Shown here piece by piece: positions 15,908-28,491 of a DNA stretch of 64,000 bases. Every line of letters begins with the position of its first letter. Position 1 is the first letter of the stretch. This DNA comes from G963666895 sp963666895 (GTDB lineage Bacteria > Desulfobacterota > Desulfovibrionia > Desulfovibrionales > Desulfovibrionaceae), in the NCBI GenBank assembly GCA_963666895.2, contig CAXXNS010000015.1:1-64000 (forward strand), given 5' to 3'. The notes under the pieces were generated by a model that saw nothing but the letters and a program-made list of their open reading frames with translations, was not told where the DNA came from and did no database searches. The position numbers were made by a program, and so were the translations under genes.

Positions 15908-17089
15908 CTAGAACATGCTCCCGTCTTCGGGATTGTAGTAGGGCTTGAACTTGTCGCCCTCGACCTGGAGGATGACGTAGTTGGAGCCGGAATCACCGTT
16001 CTCCTGGAACTTGATGTTCTTGGTGATGCCCTGCAGCTCCATGGCCAGCAGCTGCTCGCGGATGGCCTCGGGATCGGTGGAGCCGGCCTTCTCGATGGCC
16101 GTCAGCAGAGCGGTGGCCGAGTCGAAGGCGTAGAAGGCGTAGCCGCCCGGGGTGTCGTTGCCGGTCATCTCGGTGAACTTCTCGACGAACATCTTGTAGA
16201 GGTCGGAGGTCTCGTCGATGAAGCCGTAGGTGAAGTACACGCCCTGGGCCGCGTCATGAGCTTCCTTGATGAAGTTCGGGTGGAACACGGCGTCCTGGGA
16301 CAGCACCGCGGACTCGATGCCCATCTGGCGGTACTGCTTGATGAACGGGATACCGGAGGCGGAGTTCTGCAGGCTCATGTAGAACACGTCCGGCTGGGAC
16401 TGCTTGATCTTGGTCAGGATGGCGGAGAAGTCCACGTCGCCCTCGTTGACGTGCTCGTGGGCCAGGACCTCGATGCCATTGGCCGCGGCTTCCTCGGCCA
16501 CGAACTCGGCCAGGTGCTGGGAGTAGGTGGTCTTGTCGTCAACGATGAACACGGTCTTGGCCTTGAGCACGTTGACCATGAAGTTGACGGCCGCCTTGGA
16601 CTGGTGGGCGTCGATGCCGCACATGCGCCACATGTGCTTGAGGCCGCGCAGGGTGACGTCCGGGTTGGTGGAGGCCGGGGTGATCATGGGGATCGGACCC
16701 TCGTCCAGAACCTCGGAGGCCGGGATGGTGGCCGAGGAGCAGTAGCAGCCGATGACGCCGGCCACCTTGGCGGACAGGAGCTTGTTGGCGCCGGCCACGG
16801 CCTGGCGGCCGTCGCAGGCGGAGTCTTCGCTCTGGACCACGATGTCGGTGTAGCCGGAAATGCCGCCCTTCTCCTTGTACACGGCCACGGCGACCTTGGC
16901 GCCATTGGCGATGTCCGTGCCGTCGGCCGCGTAGGGGCCGGTCAGCGGAGACAGGGTGCCGATGGTCAGGACCGCGTCGCCTTCAGCGGCCGGAGTCTCG
17001 CCGGCGGGTTTTTCTTCGCCGCCGCAGCCCGCCAGGACCAGCCCGGCCAGAACGACGCCGAGAAGCAGGAACAGTTTGAATTTGTTCAT
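15908..17089 (-). CDS. livK: Branched-chain amino acid-binding lipoprotein (LivK/LivJ type)
   Basis: 393-residue periplasmic binding protein of the type I fold. A lipoprotein signal peptide ends LAGLVLAGC, followed by a Gly/Glu spacer, so the protein is tethered to the membrane. Core landmarks are LTIGTLSPLTGPYAADG, IPMITPASTNPDVTL and VVAED-equivalent regions around residues 170-200 (FIVDDKTTYSQHLAEF). AGGAGG precedes the ATG by ten bases. It lies 21 bases after livG. The exact ligand (Leu/Ile/Val or another amino acid such as proline) cannot be read from sequence. Confidence 0.94.
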   Translation of the reverse strand: MNKFKLFLLLGVVLAGLVLAGCGGEEKPAGETPAAEGDAVLTIGTLSPLTGPYAADGTDIANGAKVAVAVYKEKGGISGYTDIVVQSEDSACDGRQAVAGANKLLSAKVAGVIGCYCSSATIPASEVLDEGPIPMITPASTNPDVTLRGLKHMWRMCGIDAHQSKAAVNFMVNVLKAKTVFIVDDKTTYSQHLAEFVAEEAAANGIEVLAHEHVNEGDVDFSAILTKIKQSQPDVFYMSLQNSASGIPFIKQYRQMGIESAVLSQDAVFHPNFIKEAHDAAQGVYFTYGFIDETSDLYKMFVEKFTEMTGNDTPGGYAFYAFDSATALLTAIEKAGSTDPEAIREQLLAMELQGITKNIKFQENGDSGSNYVILQVEGDKFKPYYNPEDGSMF

Positions 17090-17110
17090 AACCTATACTC
17101 CTCCTTGGGG

Positions 17111-17866
17111 TTATTGGCCCAGATAGGCCTCGATGACCTTGGGGTCGCGCTGGACCTCCTCCGGCCTGCCTTCCGCGATCATGCGCCCGTAGTCCATGAC
17201 CACCAGACGCTGGCATACGCCCATGACCACTTTCATATCGTGCTCCACAAGAAGCACGTTGATGCCGGTTCCCGCGATCTTCTCGATGGTGGCCACCAGA
17301 TCGCGGCTCTCCGTGGGGTTCAGGCCCGCGGCCGGTTCGTCCAGCAGCAGGGTATGGGGCTCGCTGCCCAGGGCCCGGGCGATCTCCAGGCGGCGCTGGT
17401 ACCCGTAGGGCAGGTTCTTGGCCTGCTCGTCGGCCACGCCGCCCATGCCCACGAACTCCAGGGCCTCGCGGGCCTTCTCGCGGATGCGGGCCTCTTCGCG
17501 CTTCTGGGACGGCACCCGGAACACCGCGCCCGCCACGCCGGCGTGGTTGCGGCAGTGCTGGGCGACCATGACGTTCTCCAGGGCGGTCATGCCCATGAAC
17601 AGACGAATGTTCTGGAAGGTGCGGGCGATGCCCGCGGCCAATATCTGGTGCGGCCGCAGGCCCAAAAGGCTCTTTCCGTCGTACAGCACATCCCCGGACG
17701 TGGCCCTGTAAACGCCCGTTATAATGTTGAAAATCGTGGTCTTGCCAGCACCGTTGGGGCCGATGAGCCCCAGGATCTCCCCGGACGAAAGCTCGAACGT
17801 GGTATCCTTGAGAGCCTGCACTCCCCCGAAATTGATGCTAACATTATCCAGCTTGAGATGGGACAT
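17111..17866 (-). CDS. livG: Branched-chain amino acid ABC transporter ATPase LivG
   Basis: 251-residue ATPase, first gene of the operon rather than its usual place beside livF. Walker A GPNGAGKT, the LivG Q-loop IARTFQNIRLFMGM, a signature LPYGYQRRLEIARAL (Y-G-Y-Q in place of S-G-G-Q, normal for LivG), Walker B LLLDEPAAGLNPTE and the switch region LVEHDMKVVMGV. The start is uncertain: ATG at 17866 gives the normal length but has no clear ribosome site; ATGs at 17884 and 17959 extend the frame with non-conserved residues. Confidence 0.93.
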   Translation of the reverse strand: MSHLKLDNVSINFGGVQALKDTTFELSSGEILGLIGPNGAGKTTIFNIITGVYRATSGDVLYDGKSLLGLRPHQILAAGIARTFQNIRLFMGMTALENVMVAQHCRNHAGVAGAVFRVPSQKREEARIREKAREALEFVGMGGVADEQAKNLPYGYQRRLEIARALGSEPHTLLLDEPAAGLNPTESRDLVATIEKIAGTGINVLLVEHDMKVVMGVCQRLVVMDYGRMIAEGRPEEVQRDPKVIEAYLGQ

Positions 17867-17945
17867 GGTCGGATCGCTATACATGAAGCGCAAGAAAAAA
17901 CCAAGACTAAAATGCGCTAGGCCGCAAATTTCCAGAAGCTTATTC

Positions 17946-17974
17946 TTGACAATGCACATTTTTTAGAATTTTAT
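17946..17974 (+). promoter_or_regulatory. Putative sigma-70 promoter of the Lrp-family regulator
   Basis: TTGACA (17946-17951), 17-base spacer, TTTTAT (17969-17974), 24 bases before the regulator ATG, in an AT-rich island of an otherwise GC-rich window. The same 132-base gap must hold the divergent livG promoter, so Lrp binding here could control both. The promoter match is direct, its use is inferred. Confidence 0.55.
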
Positions 17975-17998
17975 TCAGGAAACAATGGAGAATTCCGA

Positions 17999-18457
17999 AT
18001 GATCGACCAAATCAACCGAAAAATATTGTCCATACTCCAAAAAAACGCCCGCACCTCCAATGCGGAGATCGCCCGGCAGGTGGGCATGGCGCCCTCGGCC
18101 GTGCTGGAGCGAATCCGCAAGATGGAACGTTCGGGGGTCATCCAGGGCTATGAAACGCGCGTCGATCCCAAGGCCCTGGACCTGGGCGTGACCGCCTTCA
18201 CCAAGGTCCGCGTGGACGAGGCCGTGGGCAGCACCGACATGGGCGAGCAGCTCAGCGCCATCCCCGGCGTCCTGGAGGTCCACTACTGCGCCGGAGAGGA
18301 CCACTACCTGATCAAGGTCCGCGCCTCGGACCCCGAAGGCCTGGCCCAGGTCCTGGGCCGCATCGGGCAGCACCCCATGGCCAAGTACACCAATTCCACC
18401 ATCGTCCTGCGCACGGTGCGGGAGACCATCTCCCTGCCCCTGGACGGGAAGGAATGA
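17999..18457 (+). CDS. Lrp/AsnC-family transcriptional regulator
   Basis: 152 residues: an N-terminal winged helix-turn-helix (NAEIARQVGMAPSAVLERIRKM) and a C-terminal RAM/ACT domain (TAFTKVRVDEAVGS, later EVHYCAGEDHYLIKVRASD) that binds amino acids and forms dimers or octamers. GGAG lies 8 bases before the ATG. It is divergent from the liv importer and 20 bases upstream of the proline dehydrogenase gene, so a role as the proline- or leucine-responsive switch of both is likely. Confidence 0.93.
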   Translation: MIDQINRKILSILQKNARTSNAEIARQVGMAPSAVLERIRKMERSGVIQGYETRVDPKALDLGVTAFTKVRVDEAVGSTDMGEQLSAIPGVLEVHYCAGEDHYLIKVRASDPEGLAQVLGRIGQHPMAKYTNSTIVLRTVRETISLPLDGKE

Positions 18458-18477
18458 GATAATCAAGGAGCAGTGAC

Positions 18478-21492
<3,015 letters not shown>

Positions 21493-21522
21493 GAACGCCC
21501 ATCCCCCCGGGCGCACCTATAA

Positions 21523-21557
21523 CGGCCCCGGCGATCACCGCCGGGGCCGCTTTTTTT
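21523..21557 (+). terminator. Terminator of putA
   Basis: CGGCCCCGGCG-ATCAC-CGCCGGGGCCG gives a near-perfect 11-bp stem, followed by C and seven T, 30 bases after the putA stop. Confidence 0.93.
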
Positions 21558-21629
21558 CGCCCCCTCACCCTCTGGCGCGGGACGGGGTTTTGCCTTTAAA
21601 ACGGCGCAACGCAACCCCAAGGAGACCGC

Positions 21630-22759
21630 ATGTCCCTGTCCGCTGTCGCGCCTATGGAAATCCTGCGCCGCCTCCTGGCCCTGGCCTGCCTGCTCGTGGG
21701 CGGATATCTGTTCTTCTGGCCCGGCACGCCCCTGCTGGTGGTCTCCCTGGCCGACCTGCGCCAGGACTTCGAGCACCGCATCACCACCACCAAGGAAGAC
21801 CTGGCCGACCCCCAGGCCTTTGCGGACTTCGTGGCCTACCGCACCGAGGGCCGGACCCGGCCGGTGCAGGGCGAACAATGGCGGGAGCTGGCCGACAGGC
21901 TGGCCGCCCCGGACCAGGATTCAAGCACGGACCTGGCCGCGCGCAAGCTCGACAGCGGCGCCACCCCCCGGTACCTGTTCCGCCCGTCCGAGCCGCCCTT
22001 TGGCGCGGCCGCGCCCTATCGGGACTTCCAGTACCTGCGCCTGGACCAGGACACCCTGCTGGCCGTTTCGCTCCAGCCGCCCCAGGAAATCCTCGGCCTG
22101 ACCGGAGACTACGCCCACCCCCTGCGCACCACCGGCCTGATCCTGGCCGCGGCCGGGCTCCTGGCCTACGCGCTGCTGCCGCGCCGCAGGCCCGGACCGG
22201 GCGAGCTGCGCTACGGCCGGTTCGCCTCGGTCATCGGGGCCGACCTGCTGGGCCTGGTCTTCGCGGTCGGGTTCGCGATCCTGCCCCTGCTGGTGGTCTG
22301 GGAAAACAACCCGGGCGGGTCCGTGTTCTCGGGACTGGCTGTTCCTGGCCGTGCCCCTGTGGTTCATGGCCGGGCTGGGCGTGGTGCTGCTGAGCGTGGG
22401 CGCGCGCTACGCCGGTCTGGCCTGGCGCATCGACCCGGACGGCCTGACCCGCGTCACGGCCGGACCGAGACCCTGTTCCCTTGGGCGGACATTGAGAAGG
22501 CGGAACCCTACCGGACCAGGATCGGCCCCGAATCCTGGGCACCCTGCTCATGACGCTGGGGCGCTCCCCGGGCACGGTGGGACAGGGGATGCTGGTGGCC
22601 TCCAACGAGGAATACGGCGCGCGCGTATGCATGAGGGACGGCCGGACCGTCAAGGTCATGGCCAACCACCTGGCCGGGTTCGACGCCATCCTCAAGGCCC
22701 TGGTGAACAACAACGTTCCCGGCGCGGACCGGCCCAAGACCTTTTTCGCCGGGCTTTGA
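21630..22759 (+). CDS. Membrane protein of unknown function with PH-like segment, three frameshifts
   Basis: Rejoined length is about 375 residues. One N-terminal membrane segment (LLALACLLVGGYLFFW), an extracytoplasmic region of about 150 residues containing YRTEGRTRPVQGEQW, then a TM segment at about 165-185 and two more around 205-260 (LFLAVPLWFMAGLGVVLLS), and finally a cytoplasmic beta-rich stretch (TETLFPWADIEKAEPYRTRI) like a bacterial PH domain. The frame breaks near 22330, 22460 and 22530; each continuation is protein-like, and the stop is at 22757-22759. No function can be assigned. Confidence 0.6.
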
Positions 22760-22783
22760 GCCCCCCTTCCCTGCGGATCGCGC

Positions 22784-23984
22784 TCAGGCCCGGCCGCGCC
22801 TGGGCAGGAGCGCCAGGCCCACGACCACGGCCAGCAGCGCGGTCCCGCCGCCCAGGACAAAGGGCGCGCGCGGCCCGACCACGTCCCAGACCAGCCCGGC
22901 GGTCAGGCTCCCGAGCAGGGTCATGAACCCCGTGACCATGAGAAAGAGCCCCAGGCCCGTGCCCTTGTGCCCACTCTGGGACGCCCGAGGCCACGATGGC
23001 CTTGCCCACCCCCTCGGTCAGCCCCATGTACACCCCGTACAGGGGGAACAGGGCCCACAGCCAGCTCGGACCGGACAGGGCGAAGCCGAAATAGACCAGG
23101 CCGTAGAGGGTCCAGCCGCCGAGCATCATGCCCCAGCGGCCGAAGCGGTCGCCGAGCACGCCTGCCGGATAGGCGGAAAGGGCGTAGGTCAGGTTGTAGA
23201 GCACGTAGGCGGCCACGACCCCCACGTCGCTGAAGCCGAGGTCCTTGGCCCGCAGCAGGAGCAGGGCGTCGGTGCTGTTGGCGAAGGAGAACAGCCCGAG
23301 CAGGCACAGGGCGCGCCAGTACTCCCGGGGCAGCCCCCGCAGGACCAGACCCAGGGACGGCCGGGCGGCGCGGGCCTCGGCCGGGCTCTCCTCCCGGGAC
23401 GCGCCCGCCTCCTTGAGCCGGAAGGTCAGCCAGACCGCCACCACGCCCGGCGGGGCGGTGAGCAGGAAGATGAGCCGGTAGCGGCCGGGCAGCAGGGCCA
23501 GCAGCCCCATGGCCGCGAGCACGCCCACGATGGCCCCGGCCGTGTCCATCATGCGGTGGAAGCCGTAGGCGCGACCGGCCATGGCCTCGGGCACGGCCTC
23601 GGCGATCATGGCGTCCCGGGCCGTGGTGCGCAGCCCCTTGCCCAAACGGTCCGCCAGACGCGCGACCATGACCAGCGGCCAGGAGAAGGCCAGGGCCATC
23701 AGCGGCTTGGACAGGGCGCTCAGGCCGTAGCCCCCCCGCACGTACGGAGCGCGCCGCCCCTGGCGGTCGGAGCACCAGCCGGACAGCCCCTTCATGACGC
23801 AGACCACGGCTTCGGCCACGCCCTCCATGGCCCCCAGCACCACGGCCGGCGCTCCCAGGACCGTGGTCAGGAACAGCGGCACCACCGGATAGGCCATCTC
23901 CGAGGCCACGTCCGTGAAGAAGCTGATCCAGCCGAGGGTGCGGATCGCCTTGGGCAGGGCCGTGCGGTTGCGGGAATCGGGCAT
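22784..23984 (-). CDS. MFS transporter, frameshifted near the C terminus
   Basis: About 400 residues and twelve membrane helices of the major facilitator family. The loop between helices 2 and 3 reads GLSGWCSDRQGRRAPYVRGG and the central duplicate loop GVLGDRFGRWGMMLGG; the helix 1 region WISFFTDVASEMAYPVVPLFL places it with the group whose N terminus reads F(F/T)DxxSEMxYP. The frame breaks near 22975; the next frame continues HKGTGLGLFLMVTGFMTLLG and ends RRGRA with a stop at 22784. AGGAGAGGGAGC precedes the ATG. Substrate unknown. Confidence 0.85.
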
Positions 23985-24178
23985 GCTCCCTCTCCTGAGG
24001 ACGCCATGCGACACAACCTCGTTGGATGTCAATGCGCCCCCGGCCCCTCTTTGGAGTGTCATTTCCGCAACGATGGTGTAATATCCCTTGCCAAATGCGG
24101 CATGAGTGCTTATTTCCCCCTACCCGGTTCACGACCCCGCGGGCCGAAATCTCCAGCCAATCTTTTCAAGGAACAACA

Positions 24179-24727
24179 ATGACCAACCCCAATGAATACA
24201 CCCTGTTCTCCGGCGGCGCCAAAGGCGCGGAAGCGGCCTTCGGCAAGCTGGCCGAGCAGTACGGCCTCAACGAGGTCAACTTCTCCTTCGAGGGCCACAC
24301 CATCGAGCGCACCCGCGGCCTGCGCGTACTGACGCCCGAGGAACTGGCCCGCAAGGACGTGTCCCTGGCCTACGTGTCCAAGCTGCTGAACCGCAAGTTC
24401 ACCGACGCCCCGCACATGCGCAAGGTGCTCCAGACCATCATGTACCAGGTGGACTCCGGCCTGGAGGTCTTCGTGGTCGGCACCATCCTGGACAACGACA
24501 CGGTCAAGGGCGGCACGGGCTGGGGCGCGGAGTTCGCCAAGATCTGCAACAAGTCCCTGCACGTGTTCGACCAGGCGGCCGACTCCTGGCACCGCTGGGA
24601 CCGCGACCACTGGGAGACCGTGTCCGAGCCGGTCATCACCAGCAAGCACTTCACCTGCACCGGCACGCGGCTGCTGCACAGCAACGGCCAAAAGGCCATT
24701 GAGGAATTGTTCGCCCGCTCGTTCTAG
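24179..24727 (+). CDS. SLOG/YpsA-like predicted nucleotide-binding protein
   Basis: 182 residues, no signal peptide. Near the N terminus YTLFSGGAKGAEAAFGKLAE resembles the glycine-rich turn of the SLOG/YspA Rossmann fold (SGGARGAD), and later GGTGWGAEFAKICNKSLHVFDQ with SWHRW fits a second nucleotide-contact turn of that fold; other conserved-looking parts are VNFSFEGHTIERTRG and HFTCTGTRLL. SLOG proteins sense or process nucleotide derivatives. The family placement comes from recognising the motif, not a search. AAGGA lies 6 bases before the ATG. Confidence 0.6.
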   Translation: MTNPNEYTLFSGGAKGAEAAFGKLAEQYGLNEVNFSFEGHTIERTRGLRVLTPEELARKDVSLAYVSKLLNRKFTDAPHMRKVLQTIMYQVDSGLEVFVVGTILDNDTVKGGTGWGAEFAKICNKSLHVFDQAADSWHRWDRDHWETVSEPVITSKHFTCTGTRLLHSNGQKAIEELFARSF

Positions 24728-24946
24728 CAGGCCATTGAAAATAATTTTCAAAAACCCGGCACACGCGAAGCAGCCGCGCCGACAACGCATTCCCCCTGTT
24801 GCCAGCCTGTTACGGCCTCTGGAATCCTCTTTACAACCCGGGCAGGGCAGGGTAACTAGGGCTGCACCGTCAACGATTTTCCGTTACAACTTGTCATATT
24901 AACAAACATTTTTTTAGACGACAGCCCTTCCGGGCATGAGGCCTTC

Positions 24947-26024
24947 ATGAAGCTTCCCCAGCTCAAAATCGGCAACCTGGACATCAAGCTGCCCATCATC
25001 CAGGGCGGCATGGGCATCGGCATTTCCCTGGCCGGGCTGGCTTCGGCCGTGGCCAACGCGGGCGGCGTGGGCGTCATCTCCGCCGCGGGCGTGGGCCAGG
25101 TGGAAAAGGACTACAAGACCAATTTCATCGAAGCCAATTCCCGCGCCCTGGCCGAGCAAATCCGCAAGGCCCGCGAGATGACCAAGGGCATCCTGGGCGT
25201 GAACATCATGTGCGCCCTGACCAACTTCAAGGACGTGGTGGCCACCGCGGTGCGCGAGAAGGTGGACATCATCTTCTCGGGCGCGGGCCTGCCCCTGGAC
25301 CTTCCCAAGTACATCACCGACAAAATGGGACCCAAGCTGGTGCCCATCGTGTCCTCGGCCCGCGCGGGCCGCCCTGATCTGCAAGAAATGGGCGCACCGC
25401 TACGACCGGCTGCCCGACGCCCTGGTGGTGGAGGGACCCATGGCCGGAGGCCATTTGGGCTTCAAGCCCGAGGAGATCGACGACTCCCGCTTCCGCCTGG
25501 AGAACCTGGTGCCCCAGGTCATCGAGGCGGTCCGGCCCTTTGCCGAGAAGTTCGGCATCCGCATCCCGGTCATCGCGGCCGGAGGCGTATACACGGGCGA
25601 GGACATCCGCAAGTTCCTGGACATGGGCGCGGACGGCGTGCAGATGGGCACCCGGTTCGTGGCCACCCACGAGTGCGACGCGGCCGACGAGTTCAAGCAG
25701 GCGTACGTGGCCGCGCGCGAAGAGGACATCGACATCATCAAGAGCCCGGTGGGCATGCCCGGCCGGGCCATCCGCAACAAGTTCCTCCAGGACGTGGACC
25801 AAGGCGCGCGCAAGCCCTTCTCCTGCCCCTTCCACTGCCTCAAGAGCTGCGACTACCAGAAGAGCCCGTACTGCATCTCCCTGGCCCTGGGCACGGCCAA
25901 GCTGGGCAAGGTGGACAACGGCCTGCTCTTTGCCGGGCAGAACGTGCACCGGGTGGACAAGATCGTGTCCGTGAAGGAACTCATGGACGAGCTGGTCCAG
26001 GGCTACCTGGCCTGCGGCAAGTAG
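24947..26024 (+). CDS. Nitronate monooxygenase / FabK-like flavoprotein, frameshifted
   Basis: TIM-barrel FMN enzyme of the 2-nitropropane dioxygenase family, about 359 residues when rejoined. N-terminal PIIQGGMGIGISLAGLASAVANAGGVGV, VVEGPMAGGHLGF (catalytic-His region) and VIAAGGVYTGEDIRKFLDMGADGVQMGTRF are the FMN phosphate sites. The frame breaks near 25370 (…VSSARAG, then ALICKKWAHRYDRL). The C-terminal part holds SCPFHCLKSCDYQKSPYC, a four-cysteine patch known in anaerobe members of this family. The real substrate may be a nitronate or an enoyl thioester; neither can be decided here. Confidence 0.88.
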
Positions 26025-26045
26025 CAACAAGCAGTTTTTTCAAAA

Positions 26046-26088
26046 CAAAAACGCCTCCGTATCACAACACGTAGGCGTTTTTGTTATT
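26046..26088. terminator. Bidirectional terminator between nitronate monooxygenase and DMT permease
   Basis: CAAAAACGCCT and AGGCGTTTTTG form an 11-bp stem with A and T runs on both sides, so it can serve both convergent genes. The minus-strand permease stop lies just inside its right edge. Confidence 0.9.
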
Positions 26089-27041
26089 TTAGAAACGGCC
26101 CTCCAGGATTCCGCGCCCCCTGGCCTGCGAAGCAATCCGATTCCGCTCCCCTCATGCGCTTTTTCCCCAATTGCTGAATGGCCAGACCAGCCATGATCAA
26201 AGCCAATCCCGCATACGTGGACGGGTAGATGTCCTCGCCCACCAGGAAGTGGATGAGCACCAGGGACAGGAAGGGCGAAAGAAAGATGAGCGTGCCCACC
26301 TTGGCCGTGTTCTCGGACAGCTTGAGCGCGGACAGCCAGAGCACGAAGGTCACGCCCATCTCGAACAGCCCGACATAGGCTGCGCCCGCCAGGCCCGAGG
26401 CCGCGCCCTGTTCGGGCAGCAGGCCGGTGAACGCCAGGCACCAGGCCAGGGTCCAGGGCAGGCCCAGGCAGAAGGACAGGAACAAAGCGGCCACCGGGTC
26501 CCGGTCCTCCTTGGTGTTGAAGATCCAGTACAGGGCCCAGACCACGGTGGAGACCAGGGCCAGGGCCACGCCCAGGGGGCTGGAAAAGTGCAGCCCGGCC
26601 AGGTCGCCCCGGGTGGCGATGACCACCACCCCGCAATAGCTGACCAGCACGGCCAGCAGATCGCGCCTGGAGATGCGCTGGCCCAACAACGGCACGGACA
26701 GCAGGGCCAGGGTCACGGCCCAGGTGTAGTTCAGGGGCTGGGCCTCCTGGGCCGGGAGCAGGTCGTAGGCCTTGAACAGGATGAGGTAGTAGGCGAACGG
26801 GTTGAGGAAGCCCAGCGCGGCCGAGCGCAGCCACTGGGCCCGGGTGTTGCGCAGCACGCCGGACAAACCGCCCCGCGCCGCCAGGATCGCGCCCAGGGCC
26901 AGGGTGGAGAACAGGGCGGCCCAGAACACCAGTTGGGCGGGCTCCAGGGAACGCAGCGAGAGCTTGAATGCCGAGGCCACGGTGGACCACAGCAGCACCG
27001 CGCCCAGGCCGAATAGGTAGGCTCTGACCCTGCTTCGTCAT
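26084..27041 (-). CDS. EamA/DMT-family permease, probable frameshift near the start
   Basis: About 317 residues with ten membrane helices; the first repeat begins GAVLLWSTVASAFKLSL and the second carries the sequence GTLIFLSPFLSLVLIHFLVGED. An ATG with AGGA upstream lies at 27041 (MTKQGQ), but the frame changes about six codons later; the helix-coding frame reads back YLFGLGAVLLW to a stop overlapping that ATG. A single extra or missing base near 27015-27030 explains this; otherwise translation would start at GTG 26998. Substrate unknown. Confidence 0.8.
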
Positions 27042-27086
27042 GAGGGGAGTCCTAGCCTGATTCCGGCTTGAGGAAAAGGCTCGCGT

Positions 27087-28439
27087 CTACTTGACCTCGA
27101 AGGCCTCGTAGGCCGGGCGCATGGCGTCGCCGTCGGCCGTGTCCCGGAGGTAGCGCATGGTCACGCAGTAGAGCTTGGGCACCTTGAGCTTGTAGTAGTT
27201 GGCCTGCTCGACCACCTGCCAGTCGCCCCCGATGTTGTGGGCGAATGCGAAGGAGCAGCGCTGCACGCCCGGGCCCACGTCCTCCAGCTTGGGCGGAGCC
27301 ACGGCCCTGACTTCGGGCTTGGGCCCGCCGCCGCCCAGGAAATCGCCGCCCATGCCGCCCGAGGAGTCCGCCCGCTGCATGAGGTCGGCCATCATCAGGC
27401 CGGAGATCTGCTGGCAGAGCTTGGGCTCCATGGGCCCCTCGGCCCCGCCCACCTCGTTGACGGCCACGGACAGCTCGGCCTGGCCTCGGCCATAGGCGTG
27501 CTGCGCGTCGGCCGAATCCACGGACTCGAATCCCTTGGGATAGTAGAACAAATACTCGGTCTCCTCCACCGTGCCCAGGGCGCCGTCCGCCTCGGCCATG
27601 GCCTCGGGCATAGCTTCGGATACGGGCTCGGGTACGGGCTCGACAGCCGGTTCGACAGCAGGGGCCGCGGGCTTGTTCAGGCCGGGCAGGGGCAGGGCCG
27701 GAGGCTGGGTGGCCGGCTCAGTCACAGGCTCCGTAACCGGTTCTGTAACCGGCTCCGTGACCTCGGCAACAGGCGTTTCGGGCGTCTCGACCGCGGGAGT
27801 CTCCACCGCAGGCGTCTCGGCCTCGGGCGCGTTGGCCAAGGGCGGGAAGTCCGGCAGCGTGGGCTCGGCCTCCGCGGGCGCGTTGGGATGGATGGCGTTG
27901 GTGTCAATTTCCGGGGTCTCGGCCACGGGTTCGGCCACGGGTTCGGCCACGGGTTCGGTCACGGGTTCGGTCACGGGCTCGGTCACGGGTTCGACTAGGG
28001 GCTCGACTATGGACGGCACGGGCTCGACCATGGGCTCCGTAACGGGCTCGACCGCCGGTTCGGCAACGGGTTCAGGGGCAGGCGCGGCAAACGCGGCCGC
28101 CTCGGCCTTGGCCCGCTCCAGCTCCTCGGGCAGCAGCTTGGCCTCCACGGCGGGCAACTGCACCTTGGCCTGCTCGTGCCCCTGGTCCGCGGCCAGCTTG
28201 AACCACTTCCAGGACTGCACGTAGTCCCGTTCCACGCCCTTGCCCCGGTAGTAGAGCACGCCCAGGCCGTACTGGGCGGCCGGGTCTCCGGCCTCGGCCT
28301 CGGGCAGGAATGCCTTGTACGCGGCATCGAAATTTCCCTGCTGGTAGGCCAGCACGCCCTGCTCCACGTCGGCCCCGGACAGAATCGGAAGCGCCAGAAC
28401 GCAGGCCAGAACCAGGCAGCAGATGGTCAGCTTTTTCAT
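27087..28439 (-). CDS. Secreted Sel1-repeat protein with EPV repeats
   Basis: 450 residues, last gene of the eight-gene envelope operon. Signal peptide MKKLTICCLVLACVLALPILSGAD, then Sel1/TPR-like repeats at about 25-100 (AAQYGLGVLYYRGKGVERDY, SWKWFKLAADQGH), a long Glu/Pro/Val/Thr spacer at about 120-300, and a globular C-terminal domain of ~150 residues with FYYPKGFESV, LCQQISGLMMADLM and RYLRDTADGDAMRPAYEAF. Sel1 repeats mediate protein binding. The gene is 52 bases after the S41 protease and has GGAG before its ATG. Function unknown; envelope location is firm. Confidence 0.8.
   Translation of the reverse strand: MKKLTICCLVLACVLALPILSGADVEQGVLAYQQGNFDAAYKAFLPEAEAGDPAAQYGLGVLYYRGKGVERDYVQSWKWFKLAADQGHEQAKVQLPAVEAKLLPEELERAKAEAAAFAAPAPEPVAEPAVEPVTEPMVEPVPSIVEPLVEPVTEPVTEPVTEPVAEPVAEPVAETPEIDTNAIHPNAPAEAEPTLPDFPPLANAPEAETPAVETPAVETPETPVAEVTEPVTEPVTEPVTEPATQPPALPLPGLNKPAAPAVEPAVEPVPEPVSEAMPEAMAEADGALGTVEETEYLFYYPKGFESVDSADAQHAYGRGQAELSVAVNEVGGAEGPMEPKLCQQISGLMMADLMQRADSSGGMGGDFLGGGGPKPEVRAVAPPKLEDVGPGVQRCSFAFAHNIGGDWQVVEQANYYKLKVPKLYCVTMRYLRDTADGDAMRPAYEAFEVK
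27640..28080 (-). repeat. EPV(T/A) coding repeat
   Basis: Tandem units of about 12 bases encode EPVTEPVTEPVAEPVAEP-type strings in two blocks within the Sel1 protein, separated by a stretch encoding AEAEPTLPDFPPLANAP. They form an extended linker; the copy number is likely to vary between strains. Confidence 0.75.
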
Positions 28440-28491
28440 CGGTTGTCCCCTCCTGGATCGAATTCGATAGCTACCGCACCGTATCACAGGA

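Noticed and set aside
14912..17920. A plus-strand open frame of 1002 codons opposite livM-livH-livK-livG
   Set aside because: It is antisense to well-recognised genes, full of His/Gly/Asp/Val runs created by high-GC third positions, and matches no domain.
24736..24748. GAAAATAATTTTC palindrome as a Fur-type site
   Set aside because: Too short and AT-simple, and it follows the SLOG-like gene rather than preceding an iron gene.
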